Origin: Microlunatus sp. Gsoil 973
Lineage (GTDB): Bacteria; Actinomycetota; Actinomycetes; Propionibacteriales; Propionibacteriaceae
Assembly (NCBI RefSeq): GCF_009707365.1
Contig: NZ_CP046122.1
Coordinates: forward strand, 1,240,001-1,304,000
Direction of reading: 5' to 3'
DNA: 64,000 bases
The notes under the pieces are model-generated. The model saw nothing but the letters and a program-made list of their open reading frames with translations, did not search any database and had not been told where the DNA came from. Below are positions 20,026 through 31,099 of the stretch, piece after piece (the first letter of the stretch is position 1; each line of letters starts with the position of its first letter). Both the position numbers and the translations under genes were made by a program.

Positions 20026-20811
20026 ATGTCCGGACACTCGAAATGGGCGACGACCAAGCACAAGAAGGCTGTGATCGACGCCAAGCGCGGCAAGCTCTTC
20101 GCCAAACTCATCAAGAACATCGAGGTGGCGGCACGGGTGGGTGGCGGCGATCCCGCCGGTAACCCGACGCTGTACGACGCGATCCAGAAGGCCAAGAAGA
20201 ACTCGGTTCCCAACGACAACATCGACCGCGCCGTCAAGCGTGGTTCCGGTGCCGAGGGCGGCGGTGCGGACTACGAGACCATCATGTACGAGGCGTACGG
20301 CCCGGCCGGAGTCGCCATGCTGATCGAGTGCCTGACCGACAACCGGAACCGTTCGGCCTCCGACGTCCGGGTCGCGGTCACCCGCAACGGTGGCACGATG
20401 GCCGATCCCGGGTCGACCGCACGGATGTTCGACCGCAAGGGCGTTGTTGTGGTCGCCAAGGAACAGACCGTCGGCGAGGGACGCAACGAGACCACCCGGA
20501 CCGTCAGCGAGGACGACCTGCTGGAGGCGACGCTCGATGCCGATCCCGAGGACGTCAACGACCTGGGCGACTCCTTCGAGATCATCGCCGATCCGAACAA
20601 CGTGGTGAAGGTGCGCGAGGCGATCCAGGCGGCCGGCCTCGACTACGACTCGGCCGAGGTCTCCTTCGTGCCGCAGTACACCACCGAGATCGACGGCCCG
20701 ACCGCGGAGAAGCTCTTCAAGATCATCGATGCCCTGGAGGATTCCGACGACGTGCAGAACGTCTACTCCAACTTCGACGCATCCGACGAGGTGATGGCGG
20801 CAGCCGGCTGA
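20026..20811 (+). CDS. yebC: YebC/PmpR-family protein
   Basis: A 261-residue YebC/TACO1-family protein, a conserved factor long annotated as a transcriptional regulator and recently linked to translation of difficult proline stretches. It starts with the family signature [14 protein letters not shown], has [25 protein letters not shown] in broken form and ends with the [11 protein letters not shown] segment and an acidic tail. In many bacteria yebC precedes ruvC; here the next gene is DUF3054 on the other strand, so that neighbourhood is not kept. Confidence 0.95.
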   Translation: MSGHSKWATTKHKKAVIDAKRGKLFAKLIKNIEVAARVGGGDPAGNPTLYDAIQKAKKNSVPNDNIDRAVKRGSGAEGGGADYETIMYEAYGPAGVAMLIECLTDNRNRSASDVRVAVTRNGGTMADPGSTARMFDRKGVVVVAKEQTVGEGRNETTRTVSEDDLLEATLDADPEDVNDLGDSFEIIADPNNVVKVREAIQAAGLDYDSAEVSFVPQYTTEIDGPTAEKLFKIIDALEDSDDVQNVYSNFDASDEVMAAAG

Positions 20812-21224
20812 CCGTCGTCGGTCCGATGTCTGGCCCGTCCAGACACCAGCCGGGCGAGCAGCCGCCAGCCCAGCAGCCCGATGCCGAGGGTGATGAACGC
20901 CACGATCCAGAACGGCCAGGCCGCGGTGCCGCCGGCGAGCAGCCGCAGCACCATGCCGAGCACGACGGTGGTCACCCAGACCACGAGCCCGGTGCGCCAG
21001 GCGTACGGGTGCCAGCGGGTCGGGCGCCGATGGTTCGGGCGCCGGCGGTTCGTACGTTGCCAACCCAGGGCGATCAGCGGCCCGACGACCGCTGCCACGA
21101 GATAGGGCCAGGCGGTGATCAGGATGCCGGCGACGGTGTCGCTCTCCGCGTGACTGCCGCGGCCCACCGCGGCGAAGACCAGCACAACGACGACATCCAG
21201 GCCGATCGCACCCAGGAATCTCAC
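20763..21224 (-). CDS. DUF3054 membrane protein
   Basis: A 153-residue protein with about four transmembrane helices of the DUF3054 family: [20 protein letters not shown] followed by GRGSH, a second segment at [19 protein letters not shown], a third at [19 protein letters not shown] and a fourth at [20 protein letters not shown]. Between helices 2 and 3 is a basic loop. The GTG at 21224 gives the usual family start. Its 3' end overlaps the end of yebC by 49 nt on the opposite strand, so the last 15 codons may be longer than in relatives. The function is unknown. Confidence 0.8.
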   Translation of the reverse strand: MRFLGAIGLDVVVVLVFAAVGRGSHAESDTVAGILITAWPYLVAAVVGPLIALGWQRTNRRRPNHRRPTRWHPYAWRTGLVVWVTTVVLGMVLRLLAGGTAAWPFWIVAFITLGIGLLGWRLLARLVSGRARHRTDDGQPAAAITSSDASKLE

Positions 21225-21281
21225 CCGCCCGAGCCTACGCGCCCGGTACCGGCGTTCCGCCGTCGGCGGCCCGCGGCCAAC

Positions 21282-21287
21282 TAGGCT
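21282..21287 (+). promoter_or_regulatory. -10 box of dop
   Basis: TAGGCT lies 6 nt before the ATG at 21294, again without a Shine-Dalgarno sequence, as expected for leaderless initiation. Confidence 0.45.
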
Positions 21288-21293
21288 CGTGGT

Positions 21294-23797
<2,504 letters not shown>

Positions 23798-23969
23798 GCG
23801 GTCTCGGATCATCGGCGTCGCAGCGCAGCCCGGTCGCGTATTGTGTGCCTTCCGGCGCGTCGTATTCGCAATCGTGGTGCGGTACTGCTCCGGGGCGAAC
23901 TACGCTTGAGGTATCCCGGCCGGAGTATCCGGCCGGGAACAGTCTTCACCGGACTGGAGAGGAGCGATG

Positions 23970-24176
23970 ATGGCCGAGTCAGAGCAGAAGGGGCGGCGTT
24001 CGCACAGTCGCGACGACGACACCGAGGAACTCGAGACGAGTGAGGCAGCGCTCGGCGGTGCCAAGAAGCCGGAGCTGGACTCCGAGGTCGATTCGCTGCT
24101 GGACGAGATCGACGACGTGCTGGAGACCAACGCCGAGGAATTCGTTCGTTCATTCGTTCAGAAAGGTGGTCAGTGA
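23970..24176 (+). CDS. pup: Prokaryotic ubiquitin-like protein Pup
   Basis: Pup is the small disordered protein that is attached to lysines to mark proteins for the proteasome. The 68-residue product has the charged N-terminal half, the helix-forming region recognised by the Mpa/ARC ATPase (LDSEVDSLLDEIDDVLETN) and the C-terminal GGQ, which Dop must deamidate. AGGAG lies 5 nt before the ATG at 23970; an ATG at 23967 is directly adjacent. The stop is 7 nt before prcB. Confidence 0.97.
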   Translation: MAESEQKGRRSHSRDDDTEELETSEAALGGAKKPELDSEVDSLLDEIDDVLETNAEEFVRSFVQKGGQ

Positions 24177-24183
24177 TCCACCG

Positions 24184-25050
24184 ATGACCGACAGTCGAGA
24201 CCTGATCGGCCTTTCCAGCACCTATCTGCGGGCGGGCACGTCTTCGTTCACCGAGTTCGTCCGGTTGATCGCACCCGAGACGTTGCCCGGGGCGCGCCTC
24301 GCCGCCGGCGGGCCGGCCACCGGCGCGTCGCCGGGTGGCGCGAGCCACCTCACCGCGCAGGCGACGACGATCGTCGCCCTGTGTTATGACGGAGGTGTGG
24401 TGATGGCGGGTGACCGCCGGGCCACCGCGGGCAACATGATCGCCCAGAACGACATCCAGAAGGTCTTCGCGGCCGACGAGCATTCCCTGATCGGCATCGC
24501 CGGCGCGGCCGGTGTCGGCATCGAGCTGATCGGCCTGTTCCAGCTGGAGCTCGAGCACTACGAGAAGATCGAGGGCGCTCCGCTGTCGACGATCGGCAAG
24601 GCGAACCGGCTGTCGACCATCCTTCGGCAGAATCTGGGTCTGGCGATGCAGGGCCTGGCGGTCGTGCCGTTGTTCGCCGGCTGGGACGACACCGAGAGCC
24701 GTGGCCGGATCTTCTCCTACGATCCGGTCGGCGGACGCTACGAGGAGCGGGCGTACCACGCCATCGGCTCCGGTTCGATCTTCGCCCGCGGCTCGATCAA
24801 GAAGCTCTACCGGGGCGACTTCTCCGCCGATCAGGCGGTCATCGCCGCACTGCAGGGCCTCTATGACGCAGCCGAGGACGATTCGGCGACCGGTGGCCCG
24901 GATCTCGCCCGGCGGATCTATCCCGTGGTCTGGACGGCGAGTGCAGACGGCGCCGAACGCGTCGGCGACGACCGGATCGGGGAGTTCGTCGATCAGATCG
25001 TCACGGCGCGCCGCAGCCGGCCTGATGGGCCGGAGGCACCCGTCGTCTGA
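24184..25050 (+). CDS. prcB: Proteasome beta subunit
   Basis: The catalytic 20S subunit, 288 residues. A propeptide of about 60 residues ends before TTIVALCYDGGVVMAGDRR; Thr61 should be the N-terminal nucleophile after self-cleavage. The LELEHYEKIEG segment and the DDDSATGGPD motif near the C-terminus, here EDDSATGGPD, are as in mycobacterial PrcB. The propeptide is followed by Gln-Ala rather than the His-Gly seen before the Thr in mycobacteria. AAGGTGG at the end of pup can serve as ribosome site. Confidence 0.96.
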   Translation: MTDSRDLIGLSSTYLRAGTSSFTEFVRLIAPETLPGARLAAGGPATGASPGGASHLTAQATTIVALCYDGGVVMAGDRRATAGNMIAQNDIQKVFAADEHSLIGIAGAAGVGIELIGLFQLELEHYEKIEGAPLSTIGKANRLSTILRQNLGLAMQGLAVVPLFAGWDDTESRGRIFSYDPVGGRYEERAYHAIGSGSIFARGSIKKLYRGDFSADQAVIAALQGLYDAAEDDSATGGPDLARRIYPVVWTASADGAERVGDDRIGEFVDQIVTARRSRPDGPEAPVV

Positions 25051-25170
25051 CGCCGGCCGTTCCGTTCGGCGGACGGGTGACCGCTCGCCACCGCGTGGGT
25101 GCGGTGTTCTCGTAAGGTTGACCCGCAGCTCCCGCTGAGCCTGCGTCCGATCCGGAAAGGGGATCTCCAG

Positions 25171-25959
25171 ATGTCGATGCCGTTCTACGTCGCGCCCGAG
25201 CAACAGATGAAGGACCGGGCCGACTATGCGCGGAAGGGCATCGCGCGAGGCCGGTCGGTGATCGTCCTGGATTACGCCGACGGGATCCTCTTCGTCGCCG
25301 AGAACCGATCCCAGGCCCTGCACAAGGTGAGTGAGATCTACGACCGGATCGGCTTCGCCGCGGTCGGCCGCTACAACGAGTTCGAGAATCTGCGGATCGC
25401 CGGCATCCGGCATGCCGATTTCCGCGGCTACAGCTATGACCGCAGCGACGTCACCGGCCGAGCGCTGGCCAATGCGTACGCCCAGTTGCTCGGCACCATC
25501 TTCTCCTCCGGCGCGGAGAAGCCGTACGAGGTCGAGCTGATCGTCGCCGAGCTCGGCGAGACCGCCGACCAGGACCAGATCTACCGGCTGACCTACGACG
25601 GGTCGGTCCAGGACGAGGACAACTTCGCCGTGATGGGCGGATCGGCCGAGGCCATCGCCCACGTCGTGGGCGAGCAGTATGCTCCCGGCCTTGGGCTGGC
25701 CGATGCGATCCGGCTCGCGGTGCGTGCCCTGGGCTCCGACGGTGGCGAGCAGCGGGAACTCGGCGTCGACGCGCTCGAAGTGGCGATCCTCGACCGCACC
25801 CGCAGCCAGCCCCGGAAGTTCCGCCGGATCTCCGGTACTCGGCTCGCCGAACTCCTCGGCGCCGGCTCGGAGCCCGCGGCGGCCGAGCCGACCGAGCGGA
25901 CCGCGAGCGAGGGCACCGACGCGGCGCCCGACGACAGTGATCGAGGCGCCGGGCAGTGA
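25171..25959 (+). CDS. prcA: Proteasome alpha subunit
   Basis: The non-catalytic outer-ring subunit, 262 residues, which forms the gated pore and docks the Mpa/ARC ATPase. Typical segments are the N-terminal gate [39 protein letters not shown] and [19 protein letters not shown]. The C-terminal 40 residues are a flexible acidic tail. GGAAAGGGGA precedes the ATG, and 120 bp separate it from prcB. The stop overlaps the GTG of tyrA. Confidence 0.96.
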   Translation: MSMPFYVAPEQQMKDRADYARKGIARGRSVIVLDYADGILFVAENRSQALHKVSEIYDRIGFAAVGRYNEFENLRIAGIRHADFRGYSYDRSDVTGRALANAYAQLLGTIFSSGAEKPYEVELIVAELGETADQDQIYRLTYDGSVQDEDNFAVMGGSAEAIAHVVGEQYAPGLGLADAIRLAVRALGSDGGEQRELGVDALEVAILDRTRSQPRKFRRISGTRLAELLGAGSEPAAAEPTERTASEGTDAAPDDSDRGAGQ

Positions 25960-27047
25960 GTGTCTCACCCGCCGTCGTGATCGGCGCCGGGTTGGTGGGA
26001 GCCTCCGTCGGCTGCGCGTTGAGCAAGGCCGGCCACCGGGTACATCTGGAGGATCGCAACGCCTCGCACGCCCAGGTCGCGGCGGGCATCGGCGCCGGAA
26101 CCACCGCCCCTGCCGATCCGGACGAGGTCGTGCTGGTCGTGGTCGCCGTACCGCCGGCCGCGCTGGCCGGCGTGATCATCGACGCCCTGACCAGGTTCGG
26201 GCAGGCCACCGTCACCGACGTCGGTTCGGTGAAGGCCGGCGTCCTGAACGCGCTGTGGGACAGCGGCGGTGACGTCACCCGCTACGTCGGCTCGCACCCG
26301 ATGGCCGGATCCCAGTTCAGCGGACCGCTGACCGCCCGGGCCGATCTGTTCACCGATCGGACCTGGGTGATCACCCCGCACCGCAAGTCCTCGGCGTCCG
26401 CCACCAGCACCGTCGGTGATCTCGTCGCGGTCTGTGGTGCCCACGCCGTGATCATGGACGTCGACGTGCACGATTCCGCGGTGGCCCGGGTGTCCCATCT
26501 GCCACACCTGATGTCGGTGCTGATGGCCGGCCACCTCAACGAGGTGCCCACCGACCAGCTGCAGCTGGCCGGGCAGGGTCTGCGCGATGTGACCCGGATC
26601 GCCGGCAGCGACCCGGGTCTCTGGGAACAGATCCTCGGTGCCAATTCGGCTGCCGTTCTGCCCGAGCTGCGCGCCGTACAACGACAACTTGATACGTTGA
26701 TCGCTGCGATCGAGAGCGACGGGACGACCGGCGCCCGGTCCCATCTTGAGCGGGGGGTGGCGGGCACCCGCCGAATCCCGGGCAAGCATGGGGCAGCGCC
26801 GGTTCAATATCGGCAACTCGTCGTCGAGATCCCGGATGCGCCGGGGTCACTGTCGCGGCTGTTCGCCGACGTCGCCGAGGCGGGCGTCAACGTCGAGGAT
26901 CTGTCCATCCAGCACGACCCGGATCGGCAGATCGGCTATCTGGCCCTTGCGGTCGCACCGGACCAGGCAGAAGTACTGATCACCAGGATGGCCACGGCCG
27001 GCTGGGCGATCGGCGACGCCGACCCGTCTGGGGACCGTCCGAGCTGA
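25956..27047 (+). CDS. tyrA: Prephenate dehydrogenase with ACT domain
   Basis: A 363-residue enzyme for tyrosine synthesis. The NAD-binding motif is [13 protein letters not shown], the substrate region includes [28 protein letters not shown] carries the catalytic His pair, and [16 protein letters not shown] is a family signature. Residues about 285-355 form an ACT domain ([14 protein letters not shown]), which implies feedback control by an aromatic amino acid. The GTGA overlap with prcA suggests co-transcription with the proteasome genes. In many actinobacteria tyrA is followed by cmk; here cmk is 31 kb away. Confidence 0.93.
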   Translation: MSVSPAVVIGAGLVGASVGCALSKAGHRVHLEDRNASHAQVAAGIGAGTTAPADPDEVVLVVVAVPPAALAGVIIDALTRFGQATVTDVGSVKAGVLNALWDSGGDVTRYVGSHPMAGSQFSGPLTARADLFTDRTWVITPHRKSSASATSTVGDLVAVCGAHAVIMDVDVHDSAVARVSHLPHLMSVLMAGHLNEVPTDQLQLAGQGLRDVTRIAGSDPGLWEQILGANSAAVLPELRAVQRQLDTLIAAIESDGTTGARSHLERGVAGTRRIPGKHGAAPVQYRQLVVEIPDAPGSLSRLFADVAEAGVNVEDLSIQHDPDRQIGYLALAVAPDQAEVLITRMATAGWAIGDADPSGDRPS

Positions 27048-27080
27048 CCGTCGCATCTGACCGACCCGGCTTCGCCGCGG

Positions 27081-27242
27081 TCAGGTCAGTTCCCGCAACC
27101 ATTCCTCGATGTGCTGCAGGAGCTGTTCCGGGTCGCCGCAGGTCGTCACCGCCGGGCCGGCCTCACCGAGATCGGTAGACTCGGTGATCCTGGCGAGGAA
27201 CGATCGCTCGCCGTCCTGCTCCAGCCAGACCTTGATCACCAT
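27081..27242 (-). CDS. Small hypothetical protein
   Basis: A 53-residue acidic protein (MVIKVWLEQDGERSFLARIT ... EEWLRELT) with a beta-strand-like start and a C-terminal helix. No family is recognised. A start at 27275 would add eleven residues. The gene is divergent to the first SARP gene, and the SARP-type boxes at 27338-27377 lie in the shared upstream region, so it could be co-regulated. Confidence 0.5.
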   Translation of the reverse strand: MVIKVWLEQDGERSFLARITESTDLGEAGPAVTTCGDPEQLLQHIEEWLRELT

Positions 27243-27337
27243 GACGGCCGTTCGGCGACGGCCTCCGGGGTCCATCCGGCCAGAGTAGATCGCGGGCGTC
27301 TTCGAACCGTCACCGAGCCGGGCCACCTTCGCCGGGT

Positions 27338-27377
27338 CGTGACGCGCTGGTGACGGCTCTCTCACACAATGGTGACG
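27338..27377 (+). promoter_or_regulatory. Three SARP-type boxes upstream of the first SARP gene
   Basis: CGTGACG (27338-27344), GGTGACG (27349-27355) and GGTGACG (27371-27377) are direct repeats spaced 11 and 22 bp, that is, all on one face of the helix. SARP proteins bind heptamer repeats with 11-bp period. A CAGACT -10 candidate begins 11 bp after the last box, and the SARP start codon is 35 bp after it, so autoregulation is likely. Confidence 0.65.
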
Positions 27378-27412
27378 AAGGGTGCGGTCAGACTCTCTGC
27401 CTGGGAGCGGCG

Positions 27413-28174
27413 ATGGCGGACACACCGGCCGGAGGCTACCGGTTGACATTGCTCGGCGGATGGAAGATCACCCATGGTCCGCAGACGGTGCAGATGCCCG
27501 CGTCGGCCCAGCGGCTGGTCGCGTTCGTCAGCCTGAACGATCACGTCAGCAGGACCTACGTCGCCGGTACGCTCTGGCCGGAGGTCACCGATCAGCACGC
27601 CCAGGGCAGTCTGCGCTCCACGATCTGGCGGGTCTCCCGGCTCTGCCCGGATCTGCTGGTGAGCAGCGGTGAGACGTTGGCCGTGGCCGATGACGTGGTG
27701 GTCGACGTACGGGAACTGCGTGGGCTTTTCGCCGACCTGCTGTCGGCGACCCGGGGGACGAGGACCGATCCGTCGGACGCGCCGTCGCAGGCCATCGACG
27801 TCGGCTCGTTGCCCGATTGGTTGTGGGGCGATCTGTTGCCGGGTTGGTACGAGGACTGGGTGCTGCTGGAGCGGGAGCGGCTGCGGCAGATGCGGGTGCA
27901 CGCCCTGGAGGCGATGACCAGGAACCTGGCCGAGCTGGGCCGGTTCGCGGAGGCACTCGAGGTGGGCATGGTCGCGGTCGGCGTCGCGCCGCTCCGGGAG
28001 AGTGCCCATCGGGAGGTGATCAGGATCCATCTCGCCGAGGGCAATCTGGCCGAGGCGCTGCGGCAGTTCGAGGTCTGTGCCCAGTTGCTGCGGCAGGACC
28101 TGGGATTGGAGCCGTCGGAACTGATGATCGACCTGATGCGGCCGGTGATCGACGGTTCCCGGGCCGGACCGTGA
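27413..28174 (+). CDS. SARP-family transcriptional activator (SARP1)
   Basis: A 253-residue regulator with the two-domain build of small SARPs. Residues about 8-105 are the OmpR-like winged helix (YRLTLLGGWKI ... LVAFVSLNDHVSRTYVAGTLW ... GSLRSTIWRVSRLCPDLL), and about 120-250 are the BTAD helical domain (WYEDWVLLERERLRQMRVHALE ... ALRQFEVCAQLLRQDLGLEPS, quoted in part). GGGAG lies 5 nt before the ATG. Direct-repeat boxes upstream suggest that it controls itself and the lipid-synthase genes to the right. Its paralogue is at 31100. Confidence 0.88.
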   Translation: MADTPAGGYRLTLLGGWKITHGPQTVQMPASAQRLVAFVSLNDHVSRTYVAGTLWPEVTDQHAQGSLRSTIWRVSRLCPDLLVSSGETLAVADDVVVDVRELRGLFADLLSATRGTRTDPSDAPSQAIDVGSLPDWLWGDLLPGWYEDWVLLERERLRQMRVHALEAMTRNLAELGRFAEALEVGMVAVGVAPLRESAHREVIRIHLAEGNLAEALRQFEVCAQLLRQDLGLEPSELMIDLMRPVIDGSRAGP

Positions 28175-28201
28175 TCAAGGCCGGTCCCCCACCGGATCGC
28201 C

Positions 28202-28252
28202 GGTGACGCCGTGATGATTCAACGGTGACGCGCCGGTCACGGATCGGTGATC
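28202..28252 (+). promoter_or_regulatory. Three SARP-type boxes upstream of the Gly/Arg-rich gene
   Basis: GGTGACG (28202-28208), GGTGACG (28224-28230) and GGTGATC (28246-28252) are direct repeats exactly 22 bp apart, each preceded by C. The motif and phase match the boxes upstream of the first SARP gene. They lie in the 160-bp gap before the Gly/Arg-rich gene. Confidence 0.6.
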
Positions 28253-28334
28253 GGATGGCGATCGATCGGTCACGTCGGGGTGATGGTGCCCGAGGTTGAC
28301 TTGAGTCGGCATTCAACCCGGAAGGAGACCGATC

Positions 28335-28748
28335 ATGCCGTATGGAATGCGTGGAGGCCGCGGTCGGGCCGGCATCAGGGCCGGCGGGCGGCGTGGACTG
28401 GCCGGTGGCCGCCGAGGACTTGCCGGCGGCAGGCGTGGCCTGGCCCGTGGGCGTAGGGGATTCGGCCAACAGGGGCTGGGTCAACGGATGGGTCGTCGCG
28501 GTCTTGCCGGCGGCGGGCGTGGCGGTGGCGCTCTTGGCCAACGGCGTGGACTCGGCGGCCAACAGCTGGGACGTCAGGGAGCGATGGGCGGCGGAGGAAT
28601 GGGCCGGCGCGGTTTCGGGGCAGGCCGACCGATGCGCCGCGGCCAGGGGCTTCGGAGACAGGGTATGGGCAGGCAGGGCGCGGGCCGGCAGGGATTCGGC
28701 CAGGGCCGTGGCCGCGGCGTACGCCGGCTCGGCATGGCGAGGCGATGA
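28335..28748 (+). CDS. Gly/Arg-rich low-complexity protein
   Basis: A 137-residue, very basic protein made almost only of Gly, Arg, Gln, Ala and Leu, with imperfect repeats of RRGLAGG (residues about 18-70) and GMGRQGAG-like units (about 80-130). GGAAGGAG is a strong ribosome site 7 nt before the ATG, which argues that it is translated. There is no Cys, no acidic patch and no membrane segment. RGG-like chains commonly bind nucleic acids or phase-separate; I infer no more than that. It lies between SARP1 and the M4 protease. Confidence 0.6.
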   Translation: MPYGMRGGRGRAGIRAGGRRGLAGGRRGLAGGRRGLARGRRGFGQQGLGQRMGRRGLAGGGRGGGALGQRRGLGGQQLGRQGAMGGGGMGRRGFGAGRPMRRGQGLRRQGMGRQGAGRQGFGQGRGRGVRRLGMARR

Positions 28749-28768
28749 CCGGTCTTCGATAACCGGTC
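28747..28768 (+). terminator. Hairpin after the Gly/Arg-rich gene
   Basis: GACCGGT, an 8-nt loop and ACCGGTC form a 7-bp stem that starts inside the stop codon. No T-tract follows, so it may be a weak terminator, an attenuator or a 3' stabiliser. Confidence 0.35.
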
Positions 28769-28856
28769 GGGATGCGTTGCCGGGTCGGCTCGGTCGGGCC
28801 GGCAGCGCTGCCATCCGTGGATTTCCAGCGGACACAACGAGTGGAGGGGATTGATC

Positions 28857-29918
28857 ATGAACCGTCAGTCCGTGTGCCGACACGGCGTCCTGCCTCCGCA
28901 CATCCTGACGAACATCGCGCTGAACGGGAGTCGCCGGCAACGGGCGGCAGCTCTGGCCTCGCTGTCGGCCGACCAGTCGATCCGTACGGCGCGGGTCGGT
29001 TCGCAGCCGATCAGGCCGCCGGGTGCCCGCCCGCTCGGACTGGCCGGGCTGGCTCCGGTCAAGCAGGTCACCGTGTACGACGCCGAGCACGGCACCCGGT
29101 TGCCGGGACGCCGGGTGCGCGGAGAACAGGATCCGCCGACCGGTGATGTCGCCGTCGACGAGGCGTGGCAGTACATCTCCGACACCTGGGACTTCTACCT
29201 GGACGCGTACGAACGCGACTCCATCGACGGCAACGGCATGGCCCTCGACGGGTCCGTGCACTACAGCGTCGACTACGACAACGCCTTCTGGGACGGGCGG
29301 AGGATGGTGTTCGGAGACGGCGACCAGGAGATCTTCGAGCGTTTCACCAAGTGTGTCGACGTCATCGGTCACGAGTTGACCCACGGCGTGACCGACAACG
29401 AGGCGGGGCTGATCTATTGGGCGCAGTCCGGCGCCCTCAACGAATCGGTGTCCGACGTCTTCGGGTCCATGGTCAAGCAATACGTCAACGACCAGAAGGC
29501 CGACCAGGCCGATTGGCTGATCGGCGAGGGTCTCTTCACGCCCGAGGTCCAAGGTGTGGCGTTGCGGTCGATGAGTGCACCCGGCACCGCCTACGACGAC
29601 CCGGTCCTCGGCAAGGATCCGCAGCCGGCCGACATGGACCACTACGTCCGCGGCATCGACGACAACGGGGGCGTGCACATCAATTCCGGCATCCCCAATC
29701 ATGCCTTCTACCTGGCTGCCACGAACATCGGCGGATTCGCATGGGAGGGGGCGGGGCTGATCTGGTACGCAACCCTGACCAGTCCGTGGATCCGGCGGAC
29801 CACGCAGTTCCGCGGGTTCGCGATGGTCACTGCGCATCAGGCCGAGGCGCTGTTCCCAGGCACCGATGCCGGCGATGCAGTGCGAGAGGCGTGGGCAGAG
29901 GTCGGGATCCCGGTCTGA
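28857..29918 (+). CDS. M4 metallopeptidase, protealysin-like
   Basis: A 353-residue zinc protease of the thermolysin family. The zinc site is HELTH (His172, Glu173, His176) with Glu196 in GALNESVSD as third ligand, and the catalytic His lies in GGVHINSGIPNHAF. There is no secretion signal or long FTP propeptide; instead the N-terminus has VLPPHILTNIA, matching the short PPYIL-type precursor motif of protealysins, which act inside the cell. GGAGGGG precedes the ATG. The flanking genes encode unusual basic proteins, which may be substrates or partners. Confidence 0.92.
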   Translation: MNRQSVCRHGVLPPHILTNIALNGSRRQRAAALASLSADQSIRTARVGSQPIRPPGARPLGLAGLAPVKQVTVYDAEHGTRLPGRRVRGEQDPPTGDVAVDEAWQYISDTWDFYLDAYERDSIDGNGMALDGSVHYSVDYDNAFWDGRRMVFGDGDQEIFERFTKCVDVIGHELTHGVTDNEAGLIYWAQSGALNESVSDVFGSMVKQYVNDQKADQADWLIGEGLFTPEVQGVALRSMSAPGTAYDDPVLGKDPQPADMDHYVRGIDDNGGVHINSGIPNHAFYLAATNIGGFAWEGAGLIWYATLTSPWIRRTTQFRGFAMVTAHQAEALFPGTDAGDAVREAWAEVGIPV

Positions 29919-29951
29919 CTCGTACCGGATGAGGAGTGAGGAGTGGCAGCC

Positions 29952-30956
29952 ATGGCGAACAATCGTCGATTCGGTGGAGGGCGGCAGTCACGGCGCACCC
30001 GTCGCGGCGGGCGCCGCCCGGTCCGCGGTTCCCGGCCGCTGTGGCTCGAGCTGGGCGGTCAGCAACGCCTCCGGCGGCTGCACGCCGGACTACAGGTCAG
30101 GCGACAGCTGCTGCAACGCTGGTCGACCCAGGTCGACGACTTCGACGAGCGGGTGCTCGAGCGGTTGGACGAACTCGGCGCAGATCCTCGCGGCTATGAC
30201 CCCGACTCGGTCGACGAGGACCGCCGGGGCCGTCGGCGGGACTCCCGTCGCGGTCGGGGTTCGGCCGAAGCAGACGACAGCGACAGTGACGACAGCGATA
30301 GTGACGACAGCGACAGCGACGACAGCGACGACGAGGCCGACGATCAGACCGATGACGGGCAGACCGACGAGGACGCCGAGGAGGATGACGAGGAGGATGA
30401 CGAGGAGGGCGCCTATGACACCGGGGATGTCGACCTGGGCGGTCCGGGCGGACGACGACCGGTGCGCGGCGGCCGGGGTCGGCTGAACGGTCCGGGAAGA
30501 CTGACCCGGCGCCCGCCGGGTGCGCGGCGGGCCTCCCGTCTGAACCGGGCGGGCGAGAGCGGTTACGACATCGGTGAAGGTGATGTCAGCGGCCGCCGCT
30601 GGCTTTCGGATTCACTCGGCGGGAGCGGCCGTGGCGGCTCCGGACAACAGGATGGGCGGAATCGCACCGGCCAGTCCGCCGGCAAGTCGACGGCCGCCCG
30701 GGGCGCCACCAAGAAGAGCACCGCTAACCGGGGCACGGCCAAGAAGAGCGCGGCGAGCAAGAGCACAGCGAAGAAGAGCACAGCGAAGAAGAGCACAGCG
30801 AGCAAGAGCACAGGACGAGGGAGCGCAAGGAAGAGCACTGCCAAGAGATCCACCGCCGGTCGGACTGGCGGGACAACACGCCGCAACACCGGCAGATCCG
30901 GGACGGCGAAGAAATCCGCCTCTCGGCGAACCACCAACCGCAGACGGGAAGGCTGA
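29952..30956 (+). CDS. Charged low-complexity protein: RG-rich head, DSD acidic centre, histone-like Lys tail
   Basis: A 334-residue protein with no recognised family. Residues 1-25 are Arg/Gly-rich; about 28-75 could fold (LWLELGGQQRLRRLHAGL and an LLQRW..VDDFDERVLERLDE helix); about 95-155 are an acidic run of SDSDD repeats; about 240-330 are AKKST-type repeats like the tail of histone H1 and actinobacterial histone-like proteins. GAGGAG upstream favours the ATG at 29952 (a GTG at 29943 is possible). The layout suggests a nucleic-acid-binding or condensing protein. It lies 33 bp behind the protease gene. Confidence 0.65.
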   Translation: MANNRRFGGGRQSRRTRRGGRRPVRGSRPLWLELGGQQRLRRLHAGLQVRRQLLQRWSTQVDDFDERVLERLDELGADPRGYDPDSVDEDRRGRRRDSRRGRGSAEADDSDSDDSDSDDSDSDDSDDEADDQTDDGQTDEDAEEDDEEDDEEGAYDTGDVDLGGPGGRRPVRGGRGRLNGPGRLTRRPPGARRASRLNRAGESGYDIGEGDVSGRRWLSDSLGGSGRGGSGQQDGRNRTGQSAGKSTAARGATKKSTANRGTAKKSAASKSTAKKSTAKKSTASKSTGRGSARKSTAKRSTAGRTGGTTRRNTGRSGTAKKSASRRTTNRRREG

Positions 30957-31009
30957 TAGCCACTAGCGTTGAAATGTGGCCTCCGCGACGGCGCCCACAA
31001 ACCCCGAGG

Positions 31010-31030
31010 CCGGTACGACGGTCGTACCGG
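31010..31030 (+). promoter_or_regulatory. 21-bp perfect inverted repeat before the second SARP gene
   Basis: CCGGTACGAC and GTCGTACCGG flank a single G. As RNA it would fold into an 8-bp stem with a 5-nt loop (no T-tract follows); as DNA it is a full dyad suitable for a dimeric repressor. It is 54 bp after the stop of the charged protein gene and about 70 bp before the likely SARP start. Confidence 0.5.
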
Positions 31031-31099
31031 TTCTGGCAGCCGGGTGGTCGCGCGGGACCCCCCACCCACCCATATCCAACGAAGCGCCTCGGGGGAGTT

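Noticed and set aside
27081-27242. Emfourin-like inhibitor of the M4 protease
   Set aside because: It is small and not far away, but it is divergent and separated by two genes, and I see no similarity that I can support.
30280-30340. Repeated GACAGCGACGAC-type units as a CRISPR array
   Set aside because: They are in-frame Asp/Ser codon repeats without unique spacers.
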